Source: an uncultured beta proteobacterium (lineage in GTDB: Bacteria > Pseudomonadota > Gammaproteobacteria > Burkholderiales > Burkholderiaceae). Taken from it: 57,466 nucleotides of DNA. The notes beneath the pieces are model-generated. The model saw nothing but the letters and a program-made list of their open reading frames with translations. It had not been told where the DNA came from and made no database searches. Shown here piece by piece: positions 29,033-36,317 of the stretch. The position numbers and the translations under genes were made by a program. The number at the start of each line of letters is the position of its first letter. Position 1 is the first letter of the stretch. The stretch lies in the NCBI GenBank assembly GCA_903900805.1, contig CAIUOP010000066.1:1-57466 (forward strand), read 5' to 3'.

Positions 29033-30295
29033 CTATAGGAGTCGATAAGCCAGAATTGCCACTATTGTGGGTGGAAGAGCCGCTATTAGTAGGTATAAGG
29101 CCGAGACAGATCCATTTGGAAAGTGATGCCTCAAGATGGCAATTCCCGCTGGGTTGGGTGCATTGGCGATGACGGTTAATCCGCCACCAGCAACCGCACC
29201 GCCCACTAAGGCTAGCTTGAACTCTAAGGAAGTGCCTGTGACCAAGGATCCTAAATAGGTAAGCGCTGCATTATCCGTAATTGCTGTTAGTGCAAGGCTG
29301 CCATAAAAGACTGCAGTTGGACTCATCATTTCCAGAATAGGCTGTAACCACCATCCTTGAAGTGCGCCTAAGACTACCAATCCGCCTAAGAAAAATCCCA
29401 CTAACAAAGCTTCTTTTAGGATAAGTGGGCTTTGATGTTTAGGGTAAGCAGTCGTGTAGCCAATAAAGAACAACAATATCCACATAAAGATAATGGGGTC
29501 ATGAGCAAATACCACAACGCCGAGTAAAAATAGTAAATGCATCAAGACCACTACGAGTGGAATTTTAACTTTCTTTGTAGTACTACTCGGCTCGATGAGC
29601 TGACGATGAAAGAGTAATGTTGCCCCAAGTGCATTAATAAAAATAGCAATACAAGATTCAATACCGAAGTTAGCGAACATGAATGCTGAGCTCCACTCCC
29701 AAGTTGAGGCGACCATCAGGACCGGTGGTGCCGCAAAGTTAGTTAATGTGCCACCAATGGAGATGTTGACAAAGAGTACCCCCAGTGTTCCAAACAGTAA
29801 GCCCTTTGAGCATTGGTGTCGATACACTAGGTCACGTAACAAAAACGCAGCTAAGGTCATGGCAGCGGGCTCGGTAATGAGTGAGCCTAGCAATGGTGTA
29901 ATTGCAAGCGCTAAGAAATATAGAGTCGGGGCACTTCTAATGCGTAAAATAAATTGCAGGCCTTTTGCAAGGATATGTAAAATTTCAGTAGAGACAAATA
30001 AAATGGGTTTGCTGCCTGCCACAATCATGATGGCAAATACGAATAAAGGCTCCGTAAAGTTACGCTTTTCTAAAAAAGTTCTTGCGGTATCTAAATTATT
30101 CATAAAGCACATGAAAATGATCAGAACTGCAGCCCAAAAGCCAAAAACAATCTCGACCTCACCTAGAAGGTGCCAAAGGCCTGAATGGTCCTTAGAATTT
30201 TTAGCTATCGATTCAAAATAACCAGTACAAAAAGTATGTAAAACTGCAATAGCAAAAATAATGCTAGCGACATGCTCTGTAGAGGTAAAGTTCAT
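29033..30295 (-). CDS. Putative Na+/H+ antiporter (NhaD/ArsB-like fold)
   Basis: A 420-residue integral membrane protein with roughly ten hydrophobic segments. It resembles the Pfam putative Na+/H+ antiporter family; recognisable stretches are SLITEPAAMTLAAFLLRDLV, ISIGGTLTNFAAPPVLMVA and the matching C-terminal half ALTAITDNAALTYLGSLV plus VIANAPNPAGIAIL, an inverted two-fold layout like the ion transporter superfamily. The TEPAA and TDNAA motifs probably line the ion path. The transported ion is inferred. It is divergent from the rhodanese gene. Confidence 0.8.
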   Translation of the reverse strand: MNFTSTEHVASIIFAIAVLHTFCTGYFESIAKNSKDHSGLWHLLGEVEIVFGFWAAVLIIFMCFMNNLDTARTFLEKRNFTEPLFVFAIMIVAGSKPILFVSTEILHILAKGLQFILRIRSAPTLYFLALAITPLLGSLITEPAAMTLAAFLLRDLVYRHQCSKGLLFGTLGVLFVNISIGGTLTNFAAPPVLMVASTWEWSSAFMFANFGIESCIAIFINALGATLLFHRQLIEPSSTTKKVKIPLVVVLMHLLFLLGVVVFAHDPIIFMWILLFFIGYTTAYPKHQSPLILKEALLVGFFLGGLVVLGALQGWWLQPILEMMSPTAVFYGSLALTAITDNAALTYLGSLVTGTSLEFKLALVGGAVAGGGLTVIANAPNPAGIAILRHHFPNGSVSALYLLIAALPPTIVAILAYRLL

Positions 30296-30353
30296 TACAG
30301 AATGGTAGCAGGTGACTTACTGCTTTAAGAAATTATCACTTTAGGAGATTTTG

Positions 30354-30764
30354 GTGAAATTAAAGATTGGTTATGAAGAGCTTATTGCTGATGCAATGTC
30401 CCAAATTGAAACGGTTCCATTAGAAAAGGCCCAAGACCTACTAGCAGATCCCGATACCATTTTTATAGACATTCGTGACATTCGAGAATTAGAGCGCGAA
30501 GGCATGATTCCAAATGCGATACATGCTCCAAGAGGGATGTTGGAATTTTGGGTCGATCCAGACAGCCCTTATTACAAGTCAATTTTTGGTGAAGGCAAAC
30601 ATTTAGTTCTTTATTGCGCTTCTGCTTGGCGCTCTGCCTTAGCCACTGAGACGCTACAAAGAATGGGAGTCCCCAAAGTGGCGCATCTAGAGGGTGGATT
30701 TAGTGCATGGAAAAAAGCTCAGTTACCTACCGTCGCTAAATTGAGTAAACCCCATTCAGCATAA
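30354..30764 (+). CDS. Single-domain rhodanese-like sulfurtransferase
   Basis: A 136-residue cytoplasmic rhodanese domain. The active-site loop is YCASAWRS, with the cysteine at residue 88 and an arginine after it; IDIRDIRELEREGMIPNA is the substrate-side CH2A-like segment. The longer variant with an insertion before the active site (DSPYYKSIFGEGKH) is common in proteobacteria. I start at GTG 30354, which is 6 bases after GGAG; a TTG directly upstream is too close to that site. Sulfur acceptor unknown. Confidence 0.87.
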   Translation: MKLKIGYEELIADAMSQIETVPLEKAQDLLADPDTIFIDIRDIRELEREGMIPNAIHAPRGMLEFWVDPDSPYYKSIFGEGKHLVLYCASAWRSALATETLQRMGVPKVAHLEGGFSAWKKAQLPTVAKLSKPHSA

Positions 30765-30814
30765 ATTGGAGTTTAAGTAAATAATCACAACGGTTTAATT
30801 CATTTGAGGTCAAC

Positions 30815-31204
30815 ATGAGAAAAGTAGAGTCGCAGTTTGGCGAAGGCCCGCTTCAGCAAAAATTGAGCGTAGGTGATTTGCATTTTTTATCTGATGCAGA
30901 GGTAAGTAAGGGTGGAGGTAGCACTGGGCCAAGTCCATCTGAATACTTAGGTGCTGCCTTAGCAGCCTGCACAAGCATGACCTTAAAAATGTATGCCAAC
31001 CGTAAAGCAATGAGTTTAGAGAACGCCATTGTGACCGTTGATATTGAGCGGGCAGAGGATGTCGAGAAGTTTATGCGGGAGATTCAGTTAATTGGTAATC
31101 TGAGTGCAGAAGAAAAAGAGCGCTTGCTCGAGATTGCAAACAAGTGCCCTATTCATAAAGCTTTGGTAGGGCAGATCCAAATAAAAACCCAGCTTATCAA
31201 TTAA
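30815..31204 (+). CDS. OsmC/Ohr family peroxidase-like protein
   Basis: A 129-residue OsmC-type protein. The two redox cysteines of the family are present: one in AACTSMTLKMYANRK and one in NKCPIHKAL. OsmC/Ohr proteins detoxify organic hydroperoxides with thiols. STGPSPSEYLGAALAA is the usual loop before the first cysteine. It follows the rhodanese gene by 50 bp on the same strand, a sulfur/redox pairing, and its stop lies within a terminator hairpin. Confidence 0.88.
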   Translation: MRKVESQFGEGPLQQKLSVGDLHFLSDAEVSKGGGSTGPSPSEYLGAALAACTSMTLKMYANRKAMSLENAIVTVDIERAEDVEKFMREIQLIGNLSAEEKERLLEIANKCPIHKALVGQIQIKTQLIN

Positions 31205-31224
31205 TACAAGCTGGGTTATTTTTT
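31186..31224. terminator. Bidirectional terminator between OsmC and lipoprotein genes
   Basis: AACCCAGCTT and AAGCTGGGTT form a perfect 10-bp stem (31186-31195 and 31208-31217) followed by TATTTTTT on the plus strand and preceded by AAAAA, which is a T-run for the minus strand. The OsmC stop codon lies in the loop, and two convergent genes end here. Confidence 0.85.
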
Positions 31225-31239
31225 GCAGCTAAGCTAGTT

Positions 31240-31527
31240 TTAGTTAGGCGCTTTAGCTGGCTGATTATTTTTACCAGCGTTATAGCCAGACTTATATTCT
31301 GATGCTTGCTCTTTCTTATAGGCATCGTATACATAGCCAGAAGCTGCGCCAACAGCTGCACCACCAACCGCACCCCAAATAGGGTTACCGTGAAAAATGG
31401 CTGTACCGACTGCACCAGCAGCAGCTCCAATGCTTGCGCCTGAAAGTGTGCGTTGTTCCGTATTGCTCATATTTGAGCAGCCAGAGATAGCTAGAGTTGC
31501 GAAGGTAATTGCGACAATTTTTTTCAT
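31240..31527 (-). CDS. Glycine-zipper lipoprotein (YMGG-like)
   Basis: A 95-residue predicted lipoprotein. The signal peptide MKKIVAITFATLAISGC ends in the lipobox ISGC. The middle has repeated small residues (GASIGAAAGAVGTAIFHG, GAVGGAAVGAASGYVYDAY), the glycine-zipper pattern of outer-membrane-associated proteins. The C-terminus is short and polar. Function unknown; envelope stress or membrane association is a guess from the family. Confidence 0.82.
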   Translation of the reverse strand: MKKIVAITFATLAISGCSNMSNTEQRTLSGASIGAAAGAVGTAIFHGNPIWGAVGGAAVGAASGYVYDAYKKEQASEYKSGYNAGKNNQPAKAPN

Positions 31528-31574
31528 ATCAAATGATCCTTTGAATATATTTTAATTTTGATAAGTTCTGTGAA

Positions 31575-31937
31575 TTATTTTCTGGCACAAGGAAAGCGTA
31601 CAGACATGAATCCTAAGAACACACCTGCAGCTGGCTTATCAGCCACTTGTTGATTTGATTGTGCGAACTTTACAAAATCACCGATCACTTCATCACGTGC
31701 TGGGGCGGGTTGCTTAACGCAAATAAAAGGTTTGGCGGTTTGGGGTTGGCGGGTAGCTAAATAGGTTTCATAAATAGCGGTAGTAAAGCCGATACAAAAA
31801 CTTCGGGATTCTGGAGTTGCGGGAAGCTTACAGTCGTTCACTAATTCTTGGGTACTGAGTACTTTGATATTTTCTTGGGCCTGAGCTAGGCCAGAAAATG
31901 CTGCCAAAGCAGCTAAAACAATGAGGACTTTCTTCAT
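31575..31937 (-). CDS. Secreted Rap1a/Tai immunity-like protein
   Basis: A 120-residue precursor starting MKKVLIVLAALAAFSGLAQA, a clean signal peptide with an AQA cleavage site. The mature part has four cysteines (NDCKLP, SFCIGF, FICVKQP, FPCARK) and the CIGFTTAIYETY helix that I associate with the Rap1a/Tai domain, known from immunity proteins against type VI amidase effectors. No type VI genes are in view, so an immunity role is unproven. I use the ATG at 31937 with AAGGGAAA before it rather than a longer frame. Confidence 0.7.
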   Translation of the reverse strand: MKKVLIVLAALAAFSGLAQAQENIKVLSTQELVNDCKLPATPESRSFCIGFTTAIYETYLATRQPQTAKPFICVKQPAPARDEVIGDFVKFAQSNQQVADKPAAGVFLGFMSVRFPCARK

Positions 31938-31993
31938 GAGTTTTCCCTTAGGTATACGAAAATTCATCATAAACCATAAATTAGGCTATTTAT

Positions 31994-32010
31994 TGCACTA
32001 AATAGGTGCA
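31994..32010. promoter_or_regulatory. NtrC-type binding palindrome upstream of amtB
   Basis: TGCACT-AAATA-GGTGCA matches the NtrC (GlnG) site pattern TGCACY-N5-GGTGCA, and extends as TTGCAC/GTGCAA. It is centred 72 bp before the amtB ATG, in the gap divergent from the Rap1a-like gene. NtrC control of an ammonium channel would make sense. A CATAAT -10-like box lies at 32041-32046 but no clear sigma-54 promoter was found. Confidence 0.6.
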
Positions 32011-32073
32011 ATCCGCACTTATTTAGGATTATTTTTTCCCCATAATGATGCAAAAAACAAGAGGGGTAATTTA

Positions 32074-33276
32074 ATGGAAATCTTGAAAACAGGTAGCGAT
32101 ACTTTATTTATCTTGCTCGGCGCCATCATGGTTCTTGCGATGCATGCAGGTTTTGCATTCCTAGAATTGGGAACGGTTCGGAAAAAGAATCAAGTGAATG
32201 CGTTGGTCAAAATCTTGGTCGACTTTGCAGTTTCAACCATTGCGTATTTCTTTATTGGATACAGCATTGCTTATGGTGTGAGCTTTTTCTCTGGCGCTGA
32301 AATACTTGCCGAGAAAAACGGTTATGAGCTAGTAAAGTTTTTCTTCTTACTCACTTTTGCTGCTGCTATCCCTGCAATTGTTTCCGGCGGTATAGCAGAG
32401 CGCGCTAAATTTAATCCACAGTTAATAGCCACATTTGTGTTGGTAGGCTTTGTTTATCCTTTCTTTGAAGGAATTGCATGGAATCAGCACTATGGTATTC
32501 AAGCATGGATCAAAGGTTTGACTGGCGAAGAGTTTCATGACTTTGCTGGCTCAATCGTGGTTCATGCTGTAGGCGGTTGGATTGCTTTGCCAGCAGTGAT
32601 TCTCTTGGGAGCTCGTCGTGGGCGCTATACCAAAGAGGGTCAAATTTCGGCTCATCCACCTTCAAGTATTCCATTCTTAGCTTTAGGTGCATGGATTCTG
32701 GCAGTAGGCTGGTTTGGTTTTAATGTGATGAGTGCGCAAACGATCGACAAGATCAGCGGCTTGGTTGCCATGAATTCACTAATGGCAATGGCCGGCGGCA
32801 CAATCGCTGCCTGGATTGTTGGTCGTAATGATCCAGGCTTCGTATATAACGGCCCTCTCGCAGGCTTAGTAGCTGTTTGTGCTGGATCTGATTTAATGCA
32901 TCCGGTTGGCGCATTATTCGTTGGCTTAGTTGCAGGCACATTATTTGTTTACATGTTTACCTTGGTACAAAACCGCTGGAAGATTGATGATGTTCTAGGT
33001 GTTTGGCCTTTACATGGCCTTTGTGGACTCTGGGGTGGATTAGCTGCTGGTATTTTTGGAACGAAAGCGCTAGGCGGTATTGGTGGCGTCACCTTTACAG
33101 CTCAACTGATTGGTAGCGCACTTGGTGTAGGTATTGCTTTAATTGGCGGATTTATAGTCTACGGAACGCTGAAGGTGGTGCTCGGTATTCGGATGTCCCA
33201 AGAGGAGGAATACGAAGGCGCTGATTTAAGTATCCACCGCATTTCGTCTACTCCAGATCGCGAGCCTAATTGGTAG
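32074..33276 (+). CDS. amtB: Ammonium channel AmtB
   Basis: A 400-residue, eleven-helix type Amt/Rh channel that conducts ammonium/ammonia across the inner membrane. The twin pore histidines are in SIVVHAVGGW and WPLHGLCGLWGG; the FAFLELGTVRKKNQVN and GIAWNQHYG segments are also family features. There is no long cleavable signal peptide. The C-terminal tail (SIHRISSTPDREPNW) is where a PII protein would dock, but no glnK gene is next to it. GAGGGG precedes the ATG. Confidence 0.94.
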   Translation: MEILKTGSDTLFILLGAIMVLAMHAGFAFLELGTVRKKNQVNALVKILVDFAVSTIAYFFIGYSIAYGVSFFSGAEILAEKNGYELVKFFFLLTFAAAIPAIVSGGIAERAKFNPQLIATFVLVGFVYPFFEGIAWNQHYGIQAWIKGLTGEEFHDFAGSIVVHAVGGWIALPAVILLGARRGRYTKEGQISAHPPSSIPFLALGAWILAVGWFGFNVMSAQTIDKISGLVAMNSLMAMAGGTIAAWIVGRNDPGFVYNGPLAGLVAVCAGSDLMHPVGALFVGLVAGTLFVYMFTLVQNRWKIDDVLGVWPLHGLCGLWGGLAAGIFGTKALGGIGGVTFTAQLIGSALGVGIALIGGFIVYGTLKVVLGIRMSQEEEYEGADLSIHRISSTPDREPNW

Positions 33277-33310
33277 TTTTACAGTCTTTATCTATGGCCT
33301 GATTCATACC

Positions 33311-33316
33311 TATAAT
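33311..33316 (+). promoter_or_regulatory. -10 box for a likely leaderless gamma-carbonic anhydrase message
   Basis: A perfect TATAAT ends 5 bp before the ATG at 33322, so transcription would begin at or next to the start codon. No Shine-Dalgarno sequence is present there. The -35 region (around TTATCT) is poor. Confidence 0.5.
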
Positions 33317-33321
33317 GAGTC

Positions 33322-33849
33322 ATGGCTATATTTGAACTAGACGGAATTACCCCTCAACTATCCGAGGGCGCTTGGGTTGCTCAGAGTGCTGAGGTCATTG
33401 GGAGGGTAGAGCTCCATAAAAATGTGAGCATCTGGCCTAAAGTTGTGATCCGCGCTGATAATGATCTTATTCAAATCGGTGAAGGTAGTAATGTCCAAGA
33501 CGCATCAGTCCTGCACGCTGATCCTGGCTACCCACTCATTATTGGTAAGAACGCTACAGTCGGACATCAAGTCATGCTGCACGGTTGCCATATTGGAGAT
33601 GGAAGCTTGATTGGCATCGGTGCCGTGATTTTGAACGGTGCAAAGATTGGTAAGAACTGTTTAGTTGGTGCCGGAGCTCTGGTTACTGAGGGCAAAGAGT
33701 TTCCGGATGGCTCAATGATTATTGGCTCACCCGCCAAAGCAGTAAAGACATTAAGTCCAGAGCAGATTGCCGGCATTCTTGATATTGCCGGACGCTATAT
33801 TAAGAATGCACAGCGTTATATTAAAACGCTGAAAAAGATCTCTGAATAG
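33322..33849 (+). CDS. Gamma-type carbonic anhydrase family protein
   Basis: A 175-residue left-handed beta-helix protein of the gamma-carbonic anhydrase/YrdA family. Hexapeptide repeats run through the middle, and the three metal histidines are in VLHADPGY and [10 protein letters not shown]. The C-terminus is an amphipathic helix. Many family members bind zinc; CO2 hydration activity is not certain. It follows amtB by 45 bp but has its own -10 box. Confidence 0.9.
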   Translation: MAIFELDGITPQLSEGAWVAQSAEVIGRVELHKNVSIWPKVVIRADNDLIQIGEGSNVQDASVLHADPGYPLIIGKNATVGHQVMLHGCHIGDGSLIGIGAVILNGAKIGKNCLVGAGALVTEGKEFPDGSMIIGSPAKAVKTLSPEQIAGILDIAGRYIKNAQRYIKTLKKISE

Positions 33850-33903
33850 TTTATTGGATGCTCACCGGTTTAGAGCGAACATCCATACCCAAATCGATTA
33901 AAA

Positions 33904-34665
33904 CTAGCCTCTGCCAACAAAAGGCATCTTGGTCGCCATGATGGTCATCGAAAGAATATTACTTTCTAGCGGCAGTTGAGCCATATGCAATACCGCCTCT
34001 CCAACGTGCTCTACATCCATGCGCGGTTCAACCTTGATGGATTGATCAGCCTGCATGATGCCAGCAGCCATGCGTTCCGTCATTTCTGTTGCGGCATTGC
34101 CGATATCAATTTGACCACAAGCAATATTAAATGGACGGCCATCTAGCGCAATCGTTTTTGTCAGGCCGCTAATTCCATGTTTAGTGGCAGTGTACGGAGC
34201 TGACATGGGTCTTGGAGCATGCGCAGAGATAGAACCATTATTAATAATTCTGCCGCCTTGTGGAGATTGCGCTTTCATCATGCGAATTGCTTCTTGGGAG
34301 CACAAGAAGGCGCCGCAGAGATTTGAATTCACAACATTCATCCACTGTTCGTATGTCAAGTCTTCCATCGGAATCGCTGGCGCACCAATGCCTGCGTTAT
34401 TAAACAGTACGTCAATCCGCCCAAAGCGTTCTTTTAAGGCGGCAAATAATTTCTTGACTTGCTCTGGCTTACCGACATCGCAAGTTACTGCTAGACAGTT
34501 TGCATTGCTACCACCAATATCAACAATTGCTTTCTCCAGCTTATCTAAATTGCGTCCAGTGAGTACGACTTGATAGCCACCTTTCAGAAGTGCTTTAGCT
34601 GCTGCTCTTCCAATACCTAATCCAGCTCCAGTGACAAGTGCTACTTTATGATTTGTTTCTGGCAT
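33904..34665 (-). CDS. Short-chain dehydrogenase/reductase
   Basis: A 253-residue classical SDR. The cofactor motif is [18 protein letters not shown] appears in [11 protein letters not shown], and the catalytic tetrad is complete with Ser in [10 protein letters not shown] and Tyr-X3-Lys in YTATKHG. The position after the second strand ([12 protein letters not shown]) suggests NADP preference. Substrate is unknown. I chose the ATG at 34665; the frame's upstream TTG gives a weak extension. The gene lies next to the AsnC regulator on the same strand, 49 bp downstream. Confidence 0.87.
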   Translation of the reverse strand: MPETNHKVALVTGAGLGIGRAAAKALLKGGYQVVLTGRNLDKLEKAIVDIGGSNANCLAVTCDVGKPEQVKKLFAALKERFGRIDVLFNNAGIGAPAIPMEDLTYEQWMNVVNSNLCGAFLCSQEAIRMMKAQSPQGGRIINNGSISAHAPRPMSAPYTATKHGISGLTKTIALDGRPFNIACGQIDIGNAATEMTERMAAGIMQADQSIKVEPRMDVEHVGEAVLHMAQLPLESNILSMTIMATKMPFVGRG

Positions 34666-34714
34666 GGCTTTCTTTCTAATCAATGTCTAAGATAAATTCT
34701 ATACTGCCCTATAT

Positions 34715-35179
34715 TTACTTTGGTAATGGTAAAGCAGTTTTATAGCGCACTTGCTTTAAGGCAAAGCTAGATCTAATTTTTTCAATCCCAGGTATTGGCG
34801 TTAGTTGCTCTAGGATAAATTTTTCTAGTGCACCCATATCAGCTACTGCCACACGGATCAGATAATCGCTATCACCCGTCATGAGATAGCATTCCATGAC
34901 TTCATCGTGCTCACTAATGCGTTCTTCAAATTGCGCCAAAGCCTCTTTAGATTGCTCTTTAAGGCTAATCGAGATGAAGACGTTTAAGCCAAGCCCCAAA
35001 ATCTTAGGATCTGCTAGTGCAACATAGTTTCGGATAACGCCTTTATCTTTCAGCGCCTTAACGCGCATGAGGCAGGGTGATGGCGATAAGTGAACCCGCT
35101 TCGCCAGCTCCACATTGCTATGGGAACTGTCATTTTGTAGTTCGTTCAATATTCTGATATCTATGGGATCTAGTTTCAT
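34715..35179 (-). CDS. Lrp/AsnC family transcriptional regulator
   Basis: A 154-residue Lrp/AsnC protein: N-terminal winged HTH (DIRILNELQNDSSHSNVELAKR then HLSPSPCLMRVKALKDKGVI, shortened), and a C-terminal RAM ligand-binding domain (ECYLMTGDSDYLIRVAV). Members sense amino acids or 2-oxo acids. It is divergent from the E2/E1 genes, with 135 bp of AT-rich DNA holding two inverted repeats, so it very likely controls them. The arrangement recalls mdeR beside mdeB in Pseudomonas putida. Confidence 0.92.
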   Translation of the reverse strand: MKLDPIDIRILNELQNDSSHSNVELAKRVHLSPSPCLMRVKALKDKGVIRNYVALADPKILGLGLNVFISISLKEQSKEALAQFEERISEHDEVMECYLMTGDSDYLIRVAVADMGALEKFILEQLTPIPGIEKIRSSFALKQVRYKTALPLPK

Positions 35180-35215
35180 AAAATTCTATAAATAGTTAAT
35201 TACACAATATATTAT

Positions 35216-35237
35216 GCTGAAAAATATGATTTTTAGC
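35216..35237. promoter_or_regulatory. Inverted repeat in the Lrp - E2 intergenic region (site 1)
   Basis: GCTGAAAAAT at 35216-35225 and ATTTTTAGC at 35229-35237 form an imperfect inverted repeat (one base unpaired) with a 3-bp centre. AT-rich GCTNNAAAAT-type sites fit Lrp-family operators. It lies 36 bp before the regulator start on its side. Confidence 0.4.
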
Positions 35238-35244
35238 CAATAAA

Positions 35245-35262
35245 TAGCATCCTATTTTGCTA
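35245..35262. promoter_or_regulatory. Inverted repeat in the Lrp - E2 intergenic region (site 2)
   Basis: TAGCA-N8-TGCTA is an 18-bp palindrome, 53 bp before the E2 start codon. Its TAGCA arm echoes the TTAGC arm of site 1, with about 27 bp between centres, close to two to three helix turns. Confidence 0.4.
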
Positions 35263-35314
35263 CTAATCCAACACAATAAAGTCATAAATACACCCATTAA
35301 TTCTTGGAGGGGCT

Positions 35315-36283
35315 GTGGGTATCGAGATTGCATTTCCTGGAGTCCAAAAAGATGAAATCATGATGGGTTCCGAATTCTGGGCTGGCCCCTCGGCCAGAAA
35401 ATTTGCCCGTGAATTTGGCGTCGATCTTAGCCAAATTCGAGGCACTGGCCAAAGAGGCCGCATTACTAAAGAAGACATTGGGCAATTTATTAAACACTCA
35501 ATGTTGGCAAGAGAAAGTTCATCTGCCAAAGTAAGTCATGGCAGCATCAGTTTTGATCTACTACCTTGGCCTAAGGTCGACTTTACCAAGTTTGGAGAAA
35601 TTGAGCGCCAAGCCCGTAGTCGTATTCAAAAAGTTTCAGCTGCTAATCTAGCGCGCAATTGGGTAATGATTCCAGCAGTGACCTATCACGATGATGCGGA
35701 TATCACTGAGCTTGAGGAGTTTCGTGCCGCATTAAATAAAGAAAACAAAAAAGATGAAGTAAAGATTACTGTATTGGCATTCCTAATTAAGGCTGCAGTT
35801 GCTGCTCTCAAGAAGTATCCAACATTTAACTCCTCTCTTGATGGTGAAGACCTCATCTTAAAAAAATACTTCCATATTGGGTTTGCGGTAGATACCCCAG
35901 GGGGTTTAGTGGTCCCGGTGATTCGTAATGTGGATCAGAAGGGCATCATGGAGATTGCGCAGGAGACTGCTGCCTTGGCAAAGTTGGCTCGCGAAGCTAA
36001 ATTAAAGCCAGATCAGATGCTGGGCGCCTCTTTTACGATCTCTTCATTAGGCGGAATTGGTGGCACTTACTGTGCGCCGATTGTGAATGCACCAGAAGTA
36101 GCGATTCTGGCAGTCAATAAATCTGCCATAAAGCCAGTTTGGGATGGAACACAATTTACTCCGCGACTGATTTGCCCTCTATCCATGACTGCAGATCATC
36201 GTGTCATTGATGGTGCTTTAGCAACCCACTTCACTAACTACCTTACTCAGGTATTGGGTGATTTTCGTAAAGTGATGTTGTGA
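35315..36283 (+). CDS. 2-oxo acid dehydrogenase E2-like acyltransferase lacking a lipoyl domain
   Basis: A 322-residue protein with only two of the three usual E2 parts: a peripheral-subunit-binding domain (about 24-60: AGPSARKFAREFGVDLSQIR, GTGQRGRITKEDI) and the acyltransferase core (about 90-322) with the catalytic HRXXXDG as DHRVIDG, His295 and Asp299. No lipoyl domain with its DKA lysine exists; an in-frame TAA at 35285-35287 rules out an N-terminal extension. GTG start with a strong GGAGGGG site. It is followed 34 bp later by an AceE-type E1. It may acylate CoA using a lipoyl domain supplied in trans. The acyl substrate is unknown. Confidence 0.85.
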   Translation: MGIEIAFPGVQKDEIMMGSEFWAGPSARKFAREFGVDLSQIRGTGQRGRITKEDIGQFIKHSMLARESSSAKVSHGSISFDLLPWPKVDFTKFGEIERQARSRIQKVSAANLARNWVMIPAVTYHDDADITELEEFRAALNKENKKDEVKITVLAFLIKAAVAALKKYPTFNSSLDGEDLILKKYFHIGFAVDTPGGLVVPVIRNVDQKGIMEIAQETAALAKLAREAKLKPDQMLGASFTISSLGGIGGTYCAPIVNAPEVAILAVNKSAIKPVWDGTQFTPRLICPLSMTADHRVIDGALATHFTNYLTQVLGDFRKVML

Positions 36284-36317
36284 ATTTAAATTATAAAAAG
36301 TTACAGAGGAATTTTTC

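Noticed and set aside
31984..31997. Possible sigma-54 promoter upstream of amtB (GG and GC elements)
   Set aside because: The GG at 31984 and GC at 31995 are separated by 9 bases where 10 are required, and the element overlaps the NtrC-like site and lies on the wrong side of it.
35180..35314. Missed lipoyl domain upstream of the E2 gene
   Set aside because: The frame is closed by a TAA at 35285-35287 and the stretch is AT-rich with operator-like repeats; no lipoyl signature is visible.
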